Assembly (NCBI RefSeq): GCF_000967545.1
Contig: NZ_JXXV01000007.1
Location: 186,001 to 250,000, forward strand
Source of the DNA: Vibrio galatheae
Lineage (GTDB): Bacteria; Pseudomonadota; Gammaproteobacteria; Enterobacterales; Vibrionaceae
Length of the DNA stretch: 64,000 nt
Reading direction: 5' to 3'
In this document: positions 34,488-44,069 of the stretch, piece by piece
How positions within the stretch are numbered: the stretch's first letter is position 1
Layout of the letters: every line of letters begins with the position of its first letter
Made by a program: the position numbers and the translations under genes
Notes under the pieces: model-generated
Databases searched by the model: none
What the model saw: the letters and a program-made list of their open reading frames with translations, nothing else
What the model was told of the DNA's origin: nothing

Positions 34488-35510
34488 TCAGAAAATATTT
34501 AGCCCAAAAATGTCTTTCACGTCAAAAAGTACTTGTGATGTTTTTTCTCTAGATACTTGGCTTCCCTTAGCTAAAATTTCGACTAGCTGAGCTTTATCAT
34601 TTAAAAATTCTATTCTTTTCTCTCTTATTGGTCGAAGCATATCCTGTAAACATTCTTCTAGTATTTTTTTCGTCGTGCCGTCACCAAGACCTCCACGTTG
34701 ATAGTGGGCTTTGAGTTGCTTAATGTAGTCTTTATCAGGATGAAAAGCATCGAGATAAGTGAACACAACATTTCCTTTTACATTACCAGGATCTTCAACC
34801 TTGAGGTGGTTAGGGTCGGTATACATCGATTTTACGGCAGCGGAGATTTCTTTTTCAGTTGCCCCAAGGTTAATAGCGTTGCCCATCGATTTAGACATCT
34901 TACTTTTTCCATCTGTACTCGGAAGTCGCGGTGCGTTACTTAGCAAAGGGCTACACTCCTTTAAAACAGTGCGCCCTGCTAGTGAGTTAATCTTCCTCAC
35001 TATCTCATTAGTTTGTTCAAGCATTGGTAACTGGTCATCTCCAACTGGAACTAGAGATGCATTAAATCCTGTTATATCAGCAGCTTGTGAAATGGGATAG
35101 GTTAGAAAGCCTGCTGGGATAGAACGCTCAAATCCTTTATTTTGTATTTCACTTTTGACTGTTGGATTTCGCTCTAGCCGACTGATGGTTACAAGGTTGC
35201 TGTAATACATTGTCAACTCGGCAAGGGCGGGGAGTTGTGATTGAAGGCAAATCGTTGTTTTAGAGGGATCAATCCCAACAGCTAGATAGTCAGCAACGAC
35301 ATTTAGAATGTTAGCTGATACTTTTTTGGGGTTGTGAGCATTATCCGTAAGACCTTGCATATCAGCAACAAGGATCGTTTGCTCGTGAATTGTTTGTAAT
35401 GCTACGCGCTGCTTTAAAGAACCGACATAGTGACCAAGATGCAACGGACCTGTGGCTCTATCACCAGTTAAAATAATTTCCGGCTTATCGGCATTTTGTT
35501 TTGTATTCAT
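34488..35510 (-). CDS. trpS: Accessory tryptophanyl-tRNA synthetase
   Basis: This 340-aa class I synthetase charges tRNA-Trp. The HIGH-type motif HLGH is at 24-27 within TGPLHLGHYVGSLKQR, and KMSKS is at 204-208. Both are intact, so it should be active. Vibrio genomes normally carry trpS beside dam/rpe/gph, which are not here; this looks like a second copy (inference). An AGGAG site lies 7 nt before the ATG. A leader with tandem Trp codons precedes it. The neighbouring LysR and nitrilase genes suggest an accessory module. Confidence 0.9.
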   Translation of the reverse strand: MNTKQNADKPEIILTGDRATGPLHLGHYVGSLKQRVALQTIHEQTILVADMQGLTDNAHNPKKVSANILNVVADYLAVGIDPSKTTICLQSQLPALAELTMYYSNLVTISRLERNPTVKSEIQNKGFERSIPAGFLTYPISQAADITGFNASLVPVGDDQLPMLEQTNEIVRKINSLAGRTVLKECSPLLSNAPRLPSTDGKSKMSKSMGNAINLGATEKEISAAVKSMYTDPNHLKVEDPGNVKGNVVFTYLDAFHPDKDYIKQLKAHYQRGGLGDGTTKKILEECLQDMLRPIREKRIEFLNDKAQLVEILAKGSQVSREKTSQVLFDVKDIFGLNIF

Positions 35511-35517
35511 GGGGAAT

Positions 35518-35625
35518 CTCCTAGTTAAAATAGATCGCTACTGGAGATACAAAAGAAATTACAGTCTGAGCTACCTTCCAGCAGCTAAAGAATGTAAGAA
35601 TTCCGTGCCGCTCTAAATTGAGCGC
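35518..35625 (-). promoter_or_regulatory. Tryptophan attenuator-like leader of trpS
   Basis: Minus-strand RNA between the leader peptide and trpS can form alternative hairpins. CGCTC (35624-35620, right after the Trp codons) pairs with GAGCG (35613-35609). The overlapping AGCGGC (35612-35607) can instead pair with GCTGCT (35585-35580). That segment can itself form AGCTGCT-GGAA-GGTAGCT (35586-35569), followed by a U-rich tail. A further element, CTCCAGT near 35540, can pair with ACTAGGAG and cover the trpS ribosome site. This is the logic of a ribosome-mediated attenuator; the exact switch is inference. Confidence 0.55.
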
Positions 35626-35666
35626 CACCAGAAGAAGGATGATGTAGATGTTGAAGCAAATTTCAT
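35613..35666 (-). CDS. trpS leader peptide with tandem Trp codons
   Basis: This 17-codon frame reads MKFASTSTSSFFWWRSI and ends in TAG. Two adjacent UGG codons at positions 13-14 sit just before a hairpin. Trp is the rarest residue, so a WW pair in a short frame directly upstream of a tryptophanyl-tRNA synthetase gene is strong circumstantial evidence for a Trp-sensing leader. The ribosome site is weak. A possible promoter TTGAGT-N17-TAGATT ends only a few bases before the ATG. Confidence 0.65.
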   Translation of the reverse strand: MKFASTSTSSFFWWRSI

Positions 35667-35809
35667 TCAGACAATCTAACAACAAATATTTTTAAACTCA
35701 ACTTTCAATAGTGGTTTACTAATACAAACATCTATGTAAAAACACTGTTTTTAAACAGACAAATAGCACGGGCTATATCCAGTGGGTGCGTATTCGGAAA
35801 TCGCCACTG

Positions 35810-36373
35810 TTAAGCCGTGACAACATCCACACAGGCGCGGTTAATGTCTTGGTCGATATATGCCATGCCTAATTTGTTGAGATAGTCCATTCGATCGGCG
35901 CTGCGAAGGTCAATATCGGGGCCATCAAGGTTGCAATCTTGATAAATCTTAGTCAAATGTGCCATAAATTGTTCACCGATACTCATCATCAATAAGCTCA
36001 TAGCACCGACATCGGGTTTTATCTTTTCACGCTGCTGATCTGATAGACTAACAGCCAAAACAATCGGCTCTTCATTACCGTCAAAACGAACACTGCGCTC
36101 ACGAACGGTCTGCTGTGCCCAGTAGTACGCGAGTTGTTTACTTTGGGTTAAAAATACTGGCTCTTCAGACTCGCTGTAGTGGTTGCCTATGGTCGCCATG
36201 GTGCTTTGTGCTACTTGGTTGAGGGCTTTGTCGCCAGAGCGTTTGAGTCCTTGGCCTTGAATAGAAGAGAGCAGGGCAGATGACGTGCCGTGATACCAAA
36301 CATCACCGATTGCAAAGCCATCTGTTGAAAGTAATTCGGTCGCGTCTTGTAGATAGGTAGGAACAGTAGTCAT
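35810..36373 (-). CDS. Hypothetical protein with ADP-ribosyltransferase-like features
   Basis: This 187-aa protein starts at the ATG at 36373, with GAGGA 7 nt upstream; the longer frame is rejected. The segment DVWYHGTSSALLSSIQGQGL and the later EPVFLTQSKQLAYYWAQQ recall the HGT...G and F-T...A-Y-A pattern of ADP-ribosyltransferase or RNA phosphotransferase-like folds. The third catalytic residue is not evident and no domain is certain. It sits downstream of aceA but behind a terminator. No antitoxin-like partner is adjacent. Confidence 0.6.
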   Translation of the reverse strand: MTTVPTYLQDATELLSTDGFAIGDVWYHGTSSALLSSIQGQGLKRSGDKALNQVAQSTMATIGNHYSESEEPVFLTQSKQLAYYWAQQTVRERSVRFDGNEEPIVLAVSLSDQQREKIKPDVGAMSLLMMSIGEQFMAHLTKIYQDCNLDGPDIDLRSADRMDYLNKLGMAYIDQDINRACVDVVTA

Positions 36374-36415
36374 AAGCATCCTCACAAATATTGCAGTGGT
36401 CAGTCTAAAAGAAGT

Positions 36416-36455
36416 AGAGAGCGAGATTGCGTCTTGGGTCGTAATCTCACTCTCT
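36416..36455 (-). terminator. Terminator-like hairpin after aceA
   Basis: A 13-bp stem AGAGAGCGAGATT / AATCTCACTCTCT (one wobble on the minus strand) with a 14-nt loop is followed on the minus strand by ACTTCTTTTAG. It lies 15 bp below the aceA stop. Confidence 0.6.
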
Positions 36456-36470
36456 AAAAGGCTAGGTCAC

Positions 36471-38069
36471 TTAATCGAACTGATGAGAAGTGTTTAGCTC
36501 GCCAGCTGCTTTCAGTGCGTTTTCACCTGCGAAGTACTCTTTGTGGTCATCGCCGATGTCTGAACCCGACATGTTCTGGTGTTTAACACACGCGATACCT
36601 TGGCGGATCTCTTGGCGTTGAACGTTTTTAACGTAGCCCAGCATGCCTTGTTCACCGAAGTACTCTTTGGCTAAGTTGTCGGTAGACAGTGCAGCGGTAT
36701 GGTACGTTGGCAATGTGATTAGGTGATGGAAGATACCCGCTTCACGTGCTGCATCAGCTTGGAAGGTGCGGATCTTGTCATCAGCGCGTTTGGCTAGTTC
36801 CGTCTCGTCATACTCTGCACTCATTAGATTTGCGCGCTCGTATGTTGATACATCTTCACCTTCTTCAACCATTGCATCATAAGCTTGCTGACGGAAGTTC
36901 AGTGTCCAGTTGAAAGATGGTGAGTTGTTGTAAACCAATTTAGCGCTCGGGTGAACTTCGCGTACGCCATCCATCATCTCTTTAATTTGACCAATGTGTG
37001 GTTTTTCAGTCTCAATCCACAGTAGGTCAGCGCCTGCGTTAATGGCTTCGATACAGTCAAACACGCAGCGATCTTCACCTGTACCTGAGCGGAATTGATA
37101 CAAACCAGAAGGTAAACGTTTAGGACGTACCAGTTTACCGTCGCGGTTGAAACATACGTCGCCTTGCTTCATATCCGCTACATCGATCTCTTCAACGTCT
37201 AAGTAAGAGTTGTAGATATCACCTTGGTCACCAGGCTCTTTTACTACGGCGATTTCTTTGGTCAGACCCGCGCCTTGTGAGTCAGTACGTGCCACGATGA
37301 TGCCGTTGTCGATGCCTAGCTCTAGGAAGGCATAACGCAGTGCACGTAGCTTGGCGTGGAAATCTGCGTGCGGTACGGTTACTTTGCCGTCTTGGTGGCC
37401 ACATTGTTTTTCATCGGCTACTTGGTTTTCTATCTGCAAACAACAAGCGCCCGCTTCAATCATTTTCTTCGCCAGCAGGTAAGTGGCTTCTGCGTTACCA
37501 AAACCTGCGTCGATATCGGCGATAATTGGCACGACGTGTGTTTGATGGTTATCGATTTGGTCTTGAATTTGGTCTTGAAGTGCAACGTCACCTGCTTCGC
37601 GTGCTGCATCGAGTTGGCGGAACAAGCCACCGAGTTCACGTGCATCCGCTTGGCGAAGGAAAGTGTAAAGTTCTTCAATAAGCGCAGGAACTGAGGTTTT
37701 TTCATGCATTGATTGATCCGGCAGAGGGCCAAAATCAGAGCGAAGCGCAGCAACCATCCAACCTGAAAGGTAAAGGTAACGACGATCTGTGTTGCCACCA
37801 AAATGCTTTTTAATCGAAATCATTTTTTGTTGGCCGATGAAACCATGCCAGCAACCTAAAGATTGCGTGTAGTTAGCGCTGTCTTCGTCATAGGCCGCCA
37901 TATCAGCACGCATGATATCTGCCGTGTATTGCGCAATATCTAGACCTGTTTTGAATTTGTTTTGAGCACGCATGCGAGCCGCAGATTCAGCATCAATGGC
38001 ATCCCATGGAGCACCAGCAGCGCGTTTTGCAATTTCGATCTTCTCGATATCTTGAGTAATTTGCGACAT
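36471..38069 (-). CDS. aceA: Isocitrate lyase
   Basis: This 532-aa isocitrate lyase of the long proteobacterial type (about 530 rather than 430 aa) makes glyoxylate and succinate for growth on acetate or fatty acids. The catalytic loop is KQCGH at 221-225. The preceding PIIADIDAGFGNAEATYLL and the GSGTGEDRC-like QFRSGTGEDRCVFD segments fit the family. An AAGGAAC site precedes the ATG. It is divergent from a LysR regulator, with malate synthase G beyond it. Confidence 0.95.
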   Translation of the reverse strand: MSQITQDIEKIEIAKRAAGAPWDAIDAESAARMRAQNKFKTGLDIAQYTADIMRADMAAYDEDSANYTQSLGCWHGFIGQQKMISIKKHFGGNTDRRYLYLSGWMVAALRSDFGPLPDQSMHEKTSVPALIEELYTFLRQADARELGGLFRQLDAAREAGDVALQDQIQDQIDNHQTHVVPIIADIDAGFGNAEATYLLAKKMIEAGACCLQIENQVADEKQCGHQDGKVTVPHADFHAKLRALRYAFLELGIDNGIIVARTDSQGAGLTKEIAVVKEPGDQGDIYNSYLDVEEIDVADMKQGDVCFNRDGKLVRPKRLPSGLYQFRSGTGEDRCVFDCIEAINAGADLLWIETEKPHIGQIKEMMDGVREVHPSAKLVYNNSPSFNWTLNFRQQAYDAMVEEGEDVSTYERANLMSAEYDETELAKRADDKIRTFQADAAREAGIFHHLITLPTYHTAALSTDNLAKEYFGEQGMLGYVKNVQRQEIRQGIACVKHQNMSGSDIGDDHKEYFAGENALKAAGELNTSHQFD

Positions 38070-38237
38070 AACTGTTCCTTAGTTTCACGTTGGATAGGTT
38101 TGGATAAATTGTTGGTCATCTATCAGGGACTTCATGCTCCAAATTGGATGACCTGTTTTCTTTTTGTTGTGGACAAATAGTAGTCACATGTGTGATGATT
38201 TTGTTAATTTATAGTTATTATATTCGGTATTTTTTTT

Positions 38238-39191
38238 ATGAATATTGCTCGAATAGACCTTAATTTACTTGTGTATTTAGATATGTTGTTGCGCGAGCGA
38301 AACGTTACCAAAGCGGCTAACCAACTGGGTATTACTCAACCTGCGATGAGTAACGGACTACGTCGATTACGCGATCTATTCGAAGACCCGTTACTGGTCA
38401 GAACGAGTGAAGGAATGGTTCCGACTGAGCGCGCGTTAAAACTTCAGCCGACGATTCGAAATATCTTAGCCAACGTAGAAAAAACGCTTCAACCGAGCAC
38501 TGAGTTCAACGCAGAAGACAGTGAGAGATTGTTCCGAATTATGGCCAGTGACTACGCTGAATCGACCTTGATTCAGCCACTGCTAAAACGCTTAAGTGAG
38601 ATAGCACCCAAAATTCGCTTGGACATCATGACACCCAGTGATGTTAGCTATCAAGATGTAGAACAAGGCAACGTCGATATCATCATCAACCGATTCGACG
38701 ATATTCCGCAGTCATTTCACCAGATGAGCCTTTGGCACGACGGGTTCTCGTGCCTGTTCCGCTGTGATAATCCAATTGCAGATAAGTTTGACCTGTTTTC
38801 CTATCTTCAAGCGCAACATATTTGGGTGAGCAAAACCGGAATGGGGACGGGAGTGGGGATCAATCCGAATCAGGCACAAAAACTCGGTTGGATCGATGAT
38901 GCATTGATGAAGATTGGCAAAACCCGCAACATCACCGTGTTCACCCGTCACTATTTATCCGCCATTTTATTTGCCCAGCAGAAGAATTTGATTTTGACCA
39001 TACCGACCAAAGCGGCTCAGTTGCAACGCAATAATCCCAAGTTGCTCATTAAGCCTGCGCCATTTGCGATTGAACCTTTTGAAGTGAAGATGGCATGGAG
39101 TCCACTGGTGCAAAGCAACCCAGATCATCAATGGATGCGGCGCTTGATTAAGAGCGTTGCCAACGAGATTGAAAGTGGTGTAACAGAGTAA
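38238..39191 (+). CDS. LysR-family regulator between aceA and malate synthase
   Basis: This 317-aa LysR-type regulator has a helix-turn-helix within VTKAANQLGITQPAMSNGLR and then RLRDLFEDPLLVR, the NodD/LeuO-type subgroup. The effector domain follows from about residue 90. It lies between divergent aceA and co-oriented malate synthase G, so control of the glyoxylate shunt is the obvious inference. The spacer to aceA contains TCACA-TG-TGTGA at 38184-38195, a possible half-site pair. No ribosome site is obvious. Confidence 0.9.
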   Translation: MNIARIDLNLLVYLDMLLRERNVTKAANQLGITQPAMSNGLRRLRDLFEDPLLVRTSEGMVPTERALKLQPTIRNILANVEKTLQPSTEFNAEDSERLFRIMASDYAESTLIQPLLKRLSEIAPKIRLDIMTPSDVSYQDVEQGNVDIIINRFDDIPQSFHQMSLWHDGFSCLFRCDNPIADKFDLFSYLQAQHIWVSKTGMGTGVGINPNQAQKLGWIDDALMKIGKTRNITVFTRHYLSAILFAQQKNLILTIPTKAAQLQRNNPKLLIKPAPFAIEPFEVKMAWSPLVQSNPDHQWMRRLIKSVANEIESGVTE

Positions 39192-39302
39192 AATAGAGGT
39201 ATTTATTTTATTTATGTCGACTATAAGTGGCATAAATTAGCTAAATTTTTATCTGTTACGTAAGTTTATTTAGTAATCATTGGTTAATTTTAGAGAGAGT
39301 TT

Positions 39303-41480
39303 ATGAGCGATCGTATTCAACAGGGAAGCTTGAACATTGATAGCACCCTCTACCAATTTGTTAATGAGCAGGCGATTCCGGGAACAGGCATTAGTGCTGA
39401 AGACTTTTGGCGCGCTTTTGAATCTATCCTCACGGATCTCGCGCCTAAAAATCGCGCGCTATTAACCAAGCGTGATGATCTACAACATCAAATCGACGTT
39501 TGGCACCAAGAAAGAGCAGGTCAGACGTTTGATGCGGCAGAATATAAGCAGTTTTTGCAAGATATCGGCTACCTAGTACCTGAAGGTGACGACTTTGAAG
39601 TGACTACGGCTAACGTTGAGCCCGAAATAGCGACGCAAGCAGGGCCGCAACTGGTTGTGCCTATCATGAATGCTCGTTTTGCACTCAATGCAGCGAATGC
39701 GCGCTGGGGAAGCCTCTACGATGCGCTGTACGGAACTGATGTGATTAGCGAAAGCGAAGGCGCAGAGAAAGGGGGAAGTTTTAACCCAGTACGTGGCGAA
39801 AAAGTCGTAGCCTATGCGCGTGCATTTCTTGATGAAGCCGCTCCGTTGCATGGCGCCTCTCACAAAGAGGTGACGCAATACAGCATCAGCAATGTCAGCA
39901 TTGGCAATACCCTAATTGCGACCCTTGCCAATGGGGAAGAAGTGACGCTTGTCTCCAGTGATCAGTTCATTGGCTTTCAGGGCGATGCTAATGCTCCATC
40001 TTGCATTCTATTAAAGAACAACAACTTACATATAGAGATTCAAATTGACCCGACCGCGCCTATTGGCAAAGTAGATAGCGCAGGTATCAAAGATGTGCTG
40101 GTGGAAGCCGCATTAACCACCATCATGGACTGCGAAGACTCTGTCGCTGCGGTGGATGGTGAAGACAAAACCCTGGCTTATCGAAACTGGCTTGGTTTAA
40201 TGCAAGGCGATCTGCAAGAGTCTCTCGAAAAGAATGGTAAAACTCTAGTACGCCGTCTCAATCCAGATCGCCACTACACCAGCGTTTCGGGTGGAGAAAT
40301 TACGTTAAAAGGCCGCAGCATGCTGTTTATCCGTAATGTCGGCCACTTAATGACTAACCCGGCGATTATTGACGCGGAAGGTAATGAAGTGCCAGAAGGT
40401 ATTATGGATGGCATGATCACTTCGTTGATCGCTCTGCATGATTTAAAAGGCAATAGTCCGTTCCAAAACTCGACGGCGAAAAGCATCAATATTGTAAAAC
40501 CTAAGATGCATGGTCCTGAGGAAGTGGCGTTTACCAACGAGCTGTTCACACGTATTGAAGATGCGTTAGGTTTAGAGAGATACACGATAAAAGTTGGCAT
40601 TATGGATGAGGAACGTCGTACCTCAGTTAACTTGAAAGAGTGTATTCGTGCAGTAAAAGACCGAGTTGTGTTTATCAATACTGGATTCTTAGACAGAACG
40701 GGAGATGAAATTCACACCAGTATGGAAGCGGGCCCTTTTGCCCCTAAAGCACAGCTTAAAACCATGACGTGGATTGGTGCATACGAAGACCAAAACGTCG
40801 ATCTTGGTTTGGCTTGTGGCCTACAAGGTAAGGCGCAAATTGGTAAAGGTATGTGGCCAGAGCCCGATAATATGGCAAAGATGATGGCCGCGAAAATTGG
40901 TCATCCTCAGGCAGGCGCAAACACGGCATGGGTGCCGTCACCCACAGCGGCAACATTGCATGCACTGCATTACCATCAAGTGAATGTTCAAAGTCGTCAA
41001 AAAGAGCTTCGTCAACGCATGCGCGCCAACGTCGATGACATCTTGACGATTCCGCTGTTAGGTAAGCAAAAGCTATCACCCGAACAGATTCAAAGTGAAC
41101 TTGATAACAACACTCAAGGCATTCTTGGCTATGTAGTGCGTTGGATTGATCAAGGCGTAGGGTGTTCTAAAGTGCCTGACATCAACGATGTTGGCTTGAT
41201 GGAAGACCGAGCAACATTGCGTATTTCTAGCCAGCACATTGCCAACTGGATTCGCCATGGTGTGTGTGATGAGCGTCAGGTGATGAACACCATGCAACGT
41301 ATGGCGGCCGTTGTTGATCAGCAAAACTCGGGCGATCCAAATTACACCAACATGGCACCTAACTTTGAGCAGAGTATAGCTTTTTCAGCGGCTTGTCAGT
41401 TGGTGTTTGAAGGCTGCGCTCAACCCAATGGTTACACCGAGCCAGTGCTTCACGCTATGCGCTTGAAGCTAAAAGCATAA
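39303..41480 (+). CDS. glcB: Malate synthase G
   Basis: This 725-aa monomeric malate synthase condenses glyoxylate with acetyl-CoA. Length matches the G form. The inserted alpha/beta domain is at about 135-260. TIM-barrel motifs include [49 protein letters not shown] and [15 protein letters not shown]; the C-terminal plug carries SVAF-like text [15 protein letters not shown]. An AGAGAG site precedes the ATG and a strong terminator follows. Together with aceA it completes the glyoxylate shunt. Confidence 0.96.
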   Translation: MSDRIQQGSLNIDSTLYQFVNEQAIPGTGISAEDFWRAFESILTDLAPKNRALLTKRDDLQHQIDVWHQERAGQTFDAAEYKQFLQDIGYLVPEGDDFEVTTANVEPEIATQAGPQLVVPIMNARFALNAANARWGSLYDALYGTDVISESEGAEKGGSFNPVRGEKVVAYARAFLDEAAPLHGASHKEVTQYSISNVSIGNTLIATLANGEEVTLVSSDQFIGFQGDANAPSCILLKNNNLHIEIQIDPTAPIGKVDSAGIKDVLVEAALTTIMDCEDSVAAVDGEDKTLAYRNWLGLMQGDLQESLEKNGKTLVRRLNPDRHYTSVSGGEITLKGRSMLFIRNVGHLMTNPAIIDAEGNEVPEGIMDGMITSLIALHDLKGNSPFQNSTAKSINIVKPKMHGPEEVAFTNELFTRIEDALGLERYTIKVGIMDEERRTSVNLKECIRAVKDRVVFINTGFLDRTGDEIHTSMEAGPFAPKAQLKTMTWIGAYEDQNVDLGLACGLQGKAQIGKGMWPEPDNMAKMMAAKIGHPQAGANTAWVPSPTAATLHALHYHQVNVQSRQKELRQRMRANVDDILTIPLLGKQKLSPEQIQSELDNNTQGILGYVVRWIDQGVGCSKVPDINDVGLMEDRATLRISSQHIANWIRHGVCDERQVMNTMQRMAAVVDQQNSGDPNYTNMAPNFEQSIAFSAACQLVFEGCAQPNGYTEPVLHAMRLKLKA

Positions 41481-41532
41481 CTAAACGATCAATTATAAAA
41501 GAAGTACCCCTGTTATTACCGAGCCCAAGGTA

Positions 41533-41559
41533 CCGCGCTGTAACAGCGCGGTTTTTTTT
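41533..41559 (+). terminator. Intrinsic terminator of malate synthase G
   Basis: The perfect 8-bp stem CCGCGCTG / CAGCGCGG with a TAA loop is followed by eight T. Confidence 0.95.
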
Positions 41560-41606
41560 GCTTGGTATCAGACACATTGTCCGCGCAATATGGGGAATTT
41601 AGGACA

Positions 41607-41641
41607 TAAAAAAACAGCAGACCTGAGTCTGCTGTTTTTAA
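41607..41641 (-). terminator. Terminator of the AGCS symporter gene (bidirectional)
   Basis: AAAAACAGCAGAC and GTCTGCTGTTTTT form a near-perfect 13-bp stem with a CTGA loop and A/T tails on both sides, 25 bp below the symporter stop. Confidence 0.9.
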
Positions 41642-41665
41642 TCAATGTTAGCTTGAGCGACTTGA

Positions 41666-43213
41666 TTACTCTGGTTGCTCAGCTAATTTTTTCTCTTGTT
41701 GTACTTTGTACACTTTACCTGCGTTGAAGCGCTCTAGGTAATCCGCTAGGTCACGTTTCACTTCAGGAACAAGGATGTAAAGACCAACAATGTTCACTAG
41801 CGCCATTGCGAAGATCATCGCATCTGAGAAGTCGATAACTGGGCCTAGGTTCATCGCCGCACCGATAACAACAAAGACACAGAATTTCACTTTGAAGATC
41901 AGCTCTGCTGTTTTGCTTTCACCGAATAGGTAAGTCCAAGCCTTCAGACCGTAGTAAGACCAAGAGATCATAGTTGAGAATGCGAACAGAACAACAGCAA
42001 TCGCAAGGATGTATGGGAACCAGCTGATTGCGCTACCAAATGCCGCTGAAGTCAGTTCAACACCGGCTAGGCCAGTATCCGTGTCTAGGTAACCGGTAAT
42101 GATGATAACAAGAGCGGTCATCGTACAGATAACAACAGTATCGATAAACGGTTCTAGTAGAGACACAAAACCTTCAGACATTGGCTCTTTAGTTTTAACC
42201 GCTGAGTGCGCAATTGCCGCAGAACCAACACCGGCTTCGTTCGAGAACGCAGCACGTTTAAAGCCTTGGATAAGAACACCAATCACACCACCAGCAATAC
42301 CTTCGCCAGTAAATGCGCCGTTGAAGATTGCGTAGAACGCATCGTCAATACGGTCAAAGTTCATTAGGATAATGATAAGCGCTGCACCAACATAGATTGT
42401 TGCCATGAATGGAACAACTTTCTCAGTTACTTTAGCGATTGATTTGATACCACCGATGATGACGATACCAACGATCACAGCGAGGATTAGGCCAAATAGC
42501 CAACCTTTGTCTGCGAAGAAAGAAGCATCACCGCCTGTTACGCCTACTACCTGTTTGAACGCTTGGTTAGCTTGGAACATGTTACCGCCACCAAGAGAAC
42601 CACCAATCGCAAACACAGAGAAGAGTACCGCGAGTGTACGACCAAACGCTGCGTTACCGCGATTCGCCAGACCTTTGCTTAGGTAGTACATTGGACCACC
42701 AGACACCGAACCATCTGGGTTAGTGTTACGGTATTTAACACCAAGCGCACACTCTACGAACTTGCTCGACATACCAAGTAAGCCTGCAAGAATCATCCAG
42801 AACGTTGCACCTGCACCACCGATAGAAACGGCGACAGCCACACCAGCGATGTTACCCAGACCAACCGTACCTGAAAGTGCTGTGGTCAGAGCTTGGAAGT
42901 GAGAAACCTCACCCTCTTCTTTTGCTTTAGGATCAGAGAACTTACCTGAAACTAGTTCTACCGCATGCTTGAAGCCACGGAAGTTAATGAAGCCCAAGTA
43001 GAAAGTAAAGAAGCTAGCGGCAACCACTAACCAAAGAACAATCCACGGTACCTGTACGTCTGTAAAAGGGAAAGGAATAGTCGAGAAGATCATTCCTACA
43101 AAAGGGTTGACGATAGGTGCAACGACTTCGTTGATTTTGTCATCCAAACTGGATGCTGCAGCGCTACCTGCAAATAGACTCGCCAAAACGGCTAGCGAAA
43201 TACGCTTTGTCAT
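41666..43213 (-). CDS. Sodium:alanine/glycine symporter (AGCS family)
   Basis: This 515-aa Na+-coupled amino acid symporter has about eleven membrane helices. Family text includes [21 protein letters not shown] near residue 107 and a [16 protein letters not shown] segment. The second half has [22 protein letters not shown] cleavable-looking N-terminus ([12 protein letters not shown]) precedes the first helix, as in many Vibrio homologues. An AGGAAAAGC site precedes the ATG. A glycine riboswitch was looked for upstream and not found. Confidence 0.93.
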   Translation of the reverse strand: MTKRISLAVLASLFAGSAAASSLDDKINEVVAPIVNPFVGMIFSTIPFPFTDVQVPWIVLWLVVAASFFTFYLGFINFRGFKHAVELVSGKFSDPKAKEEGEVSHFQALTTALSGTVGLGNIAGVAVAVSIGGAGATFWMILAGLLGMSSKFVECALGVKYRNTNPDGSVSGGPMYYLSKGLANRGNAAFGRTLAVLFSVFAIGGSLGGGNMFQANQAFKQVVGVTGGDASFFADKGWLFGLILAVIVGIVIIGGIKSIAKVTEKVVPFMATIYVGAALIIILMNFDRIDDAFYAIFNGAFTGEGIAGGVIGVLIQGFKRAAFSNEAGVGSAAIAHSAVKTKEPMSEGFVSLLEPFIDTVVICTMTALVIIITGYLDTDTGLAGVELTSAAFGSAISWFPYILAIAVVLFAFSTMISWSYYGLKAWTYLFGESKTAELIFKVKFCVFVVIGAAMNLGPVIDFSDAMIFAMALVNIVGLYILVPEVKRDLADYLERFNAGKVYKVQQEKKLAEQPE

Positions 43214-43726
43214 GCTTTTCCTGCCTGTGAATAGGTGTTTATATGAATAATATTTATATGATGTTGTGTTTTGTTACATTTGTGTAACCTTGTTTATTAT
43301 TCATTTTATAAATACCTAAGCAACATCTTTGACGGAAAATTTGATCTAGCAAACAATTCTGATTTTCGCTGACTTTAAAGTGTTATTTTGAACTTATTAA
43401 CTAGTTTTGGTGTGATGGTTGGTTTTAATGCGATGTTTTAATTGATGAAGATGGTCATATGTCTGGCAATTTTTCCTGATATATAAAACTGTGCGATTAC
43501 GAAATGACCAGTAAAACATGACGAAGAATTGAATTTTTGTAGACTAAACGGTGGTTATTTGTTCAACGCAAATATTTATACACACTAAAGAAGTCTGATT
43601 TTTGTTCATCTGCTGCTGATGTCACTTGTCTGTCATAATCGGCCATTAAGTTATGCGACCAGAAATGCCATTTGATTGATATAAGTCGAATGGTTGAGTT
43701 GCCTAGCAAAAGCAGAACAGACGAAA
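43214..43726. other. 513-bp AT-rich intergenic region
   Basis: This region should hold the AGCS promoter on the left and that of the 83-aa gene on the right. It is AT-rich, without a convincing small gene, hairpin terminator or riboswitch core. I see nothing else in it. Confidence 0.5.
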
Positions 43727-43978
43727 ATGACAAGAAAAGCCCACAACTTAGATGAAGTGATCATTAGTGAGTTGCAAAGCAACGGCTATATAAAAAGCGA
43801 AGCGGAAGCCTTCTTAAAAAAGAATGTCTACAAACTCAACAAGCAGGAAATCGAAACCATTAAAAATTACGCCGAGCATTTTGGTTTGAATGCCAAAGAG
43901 AGAATCATTGAAGATATCTTAGAATTGCGCCGAGAAGCGCTGATGTTGAAGCTGGTGTCAGAGGCTCCAATAGCGTAG
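43727..43978 (+). CDS. Hypothetical 83-aa helical protein
   Basis: I recognise no family. Starting at the ATG at 43727 the protein is charged and almost wholly helical (LDEVIISELQSNGYIKSEAE, then KQEIETIKNYAEHFGL and DILELRREALMLKLV). The ribosome site is weak, and a start at 43694 is also open. Amino acid composition is coherent and the frame is uninterrupted, so it is probably real. It converges on the VieB-like gene. Confidence 0.6.
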   Translation: MTRKAHNLDEVIISELQSNGYIKSEAEAFLKKNVYKLNKQEIETIKNYAEHFGLNAKERIIEDILELRREALMLKLVSEAPIA

Positions 43979-44069
43979 TGGGAGTGCTCTGATTTACTTC
44001 TAAAATTATAGCGACAGTTCATTCTCTGTTATCTCGGTTTGACATCATTGCAAGCGGAGCCTCCATACT

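Noticed and set aside
35518..35640. T-box riboswitch upstream of trpS
   Set aside because: No T-box sequence or specifier-loop architecture is visible. The Trp-codon leader peptide explains the region better.
38184..38195. CRP site between aceA and the LysR gene (TCACA-TG-TGTGA)
   Set aside because: The half-sites are in the wrong orientation and spacing for CRP (TGTGA-N6-TCACA). It is at best a LysR-type half-site pair.
43214..43700. Glycine riboswitch upstream of the AGCS symporter
   Set aside because: V. cholerae has a tandem glycine riboswitch before such a symporter, so the region was read for the conserved GGAGAG/CCGAAGG-type core on the minus strand. The DNA is AT-rich and lacks it.
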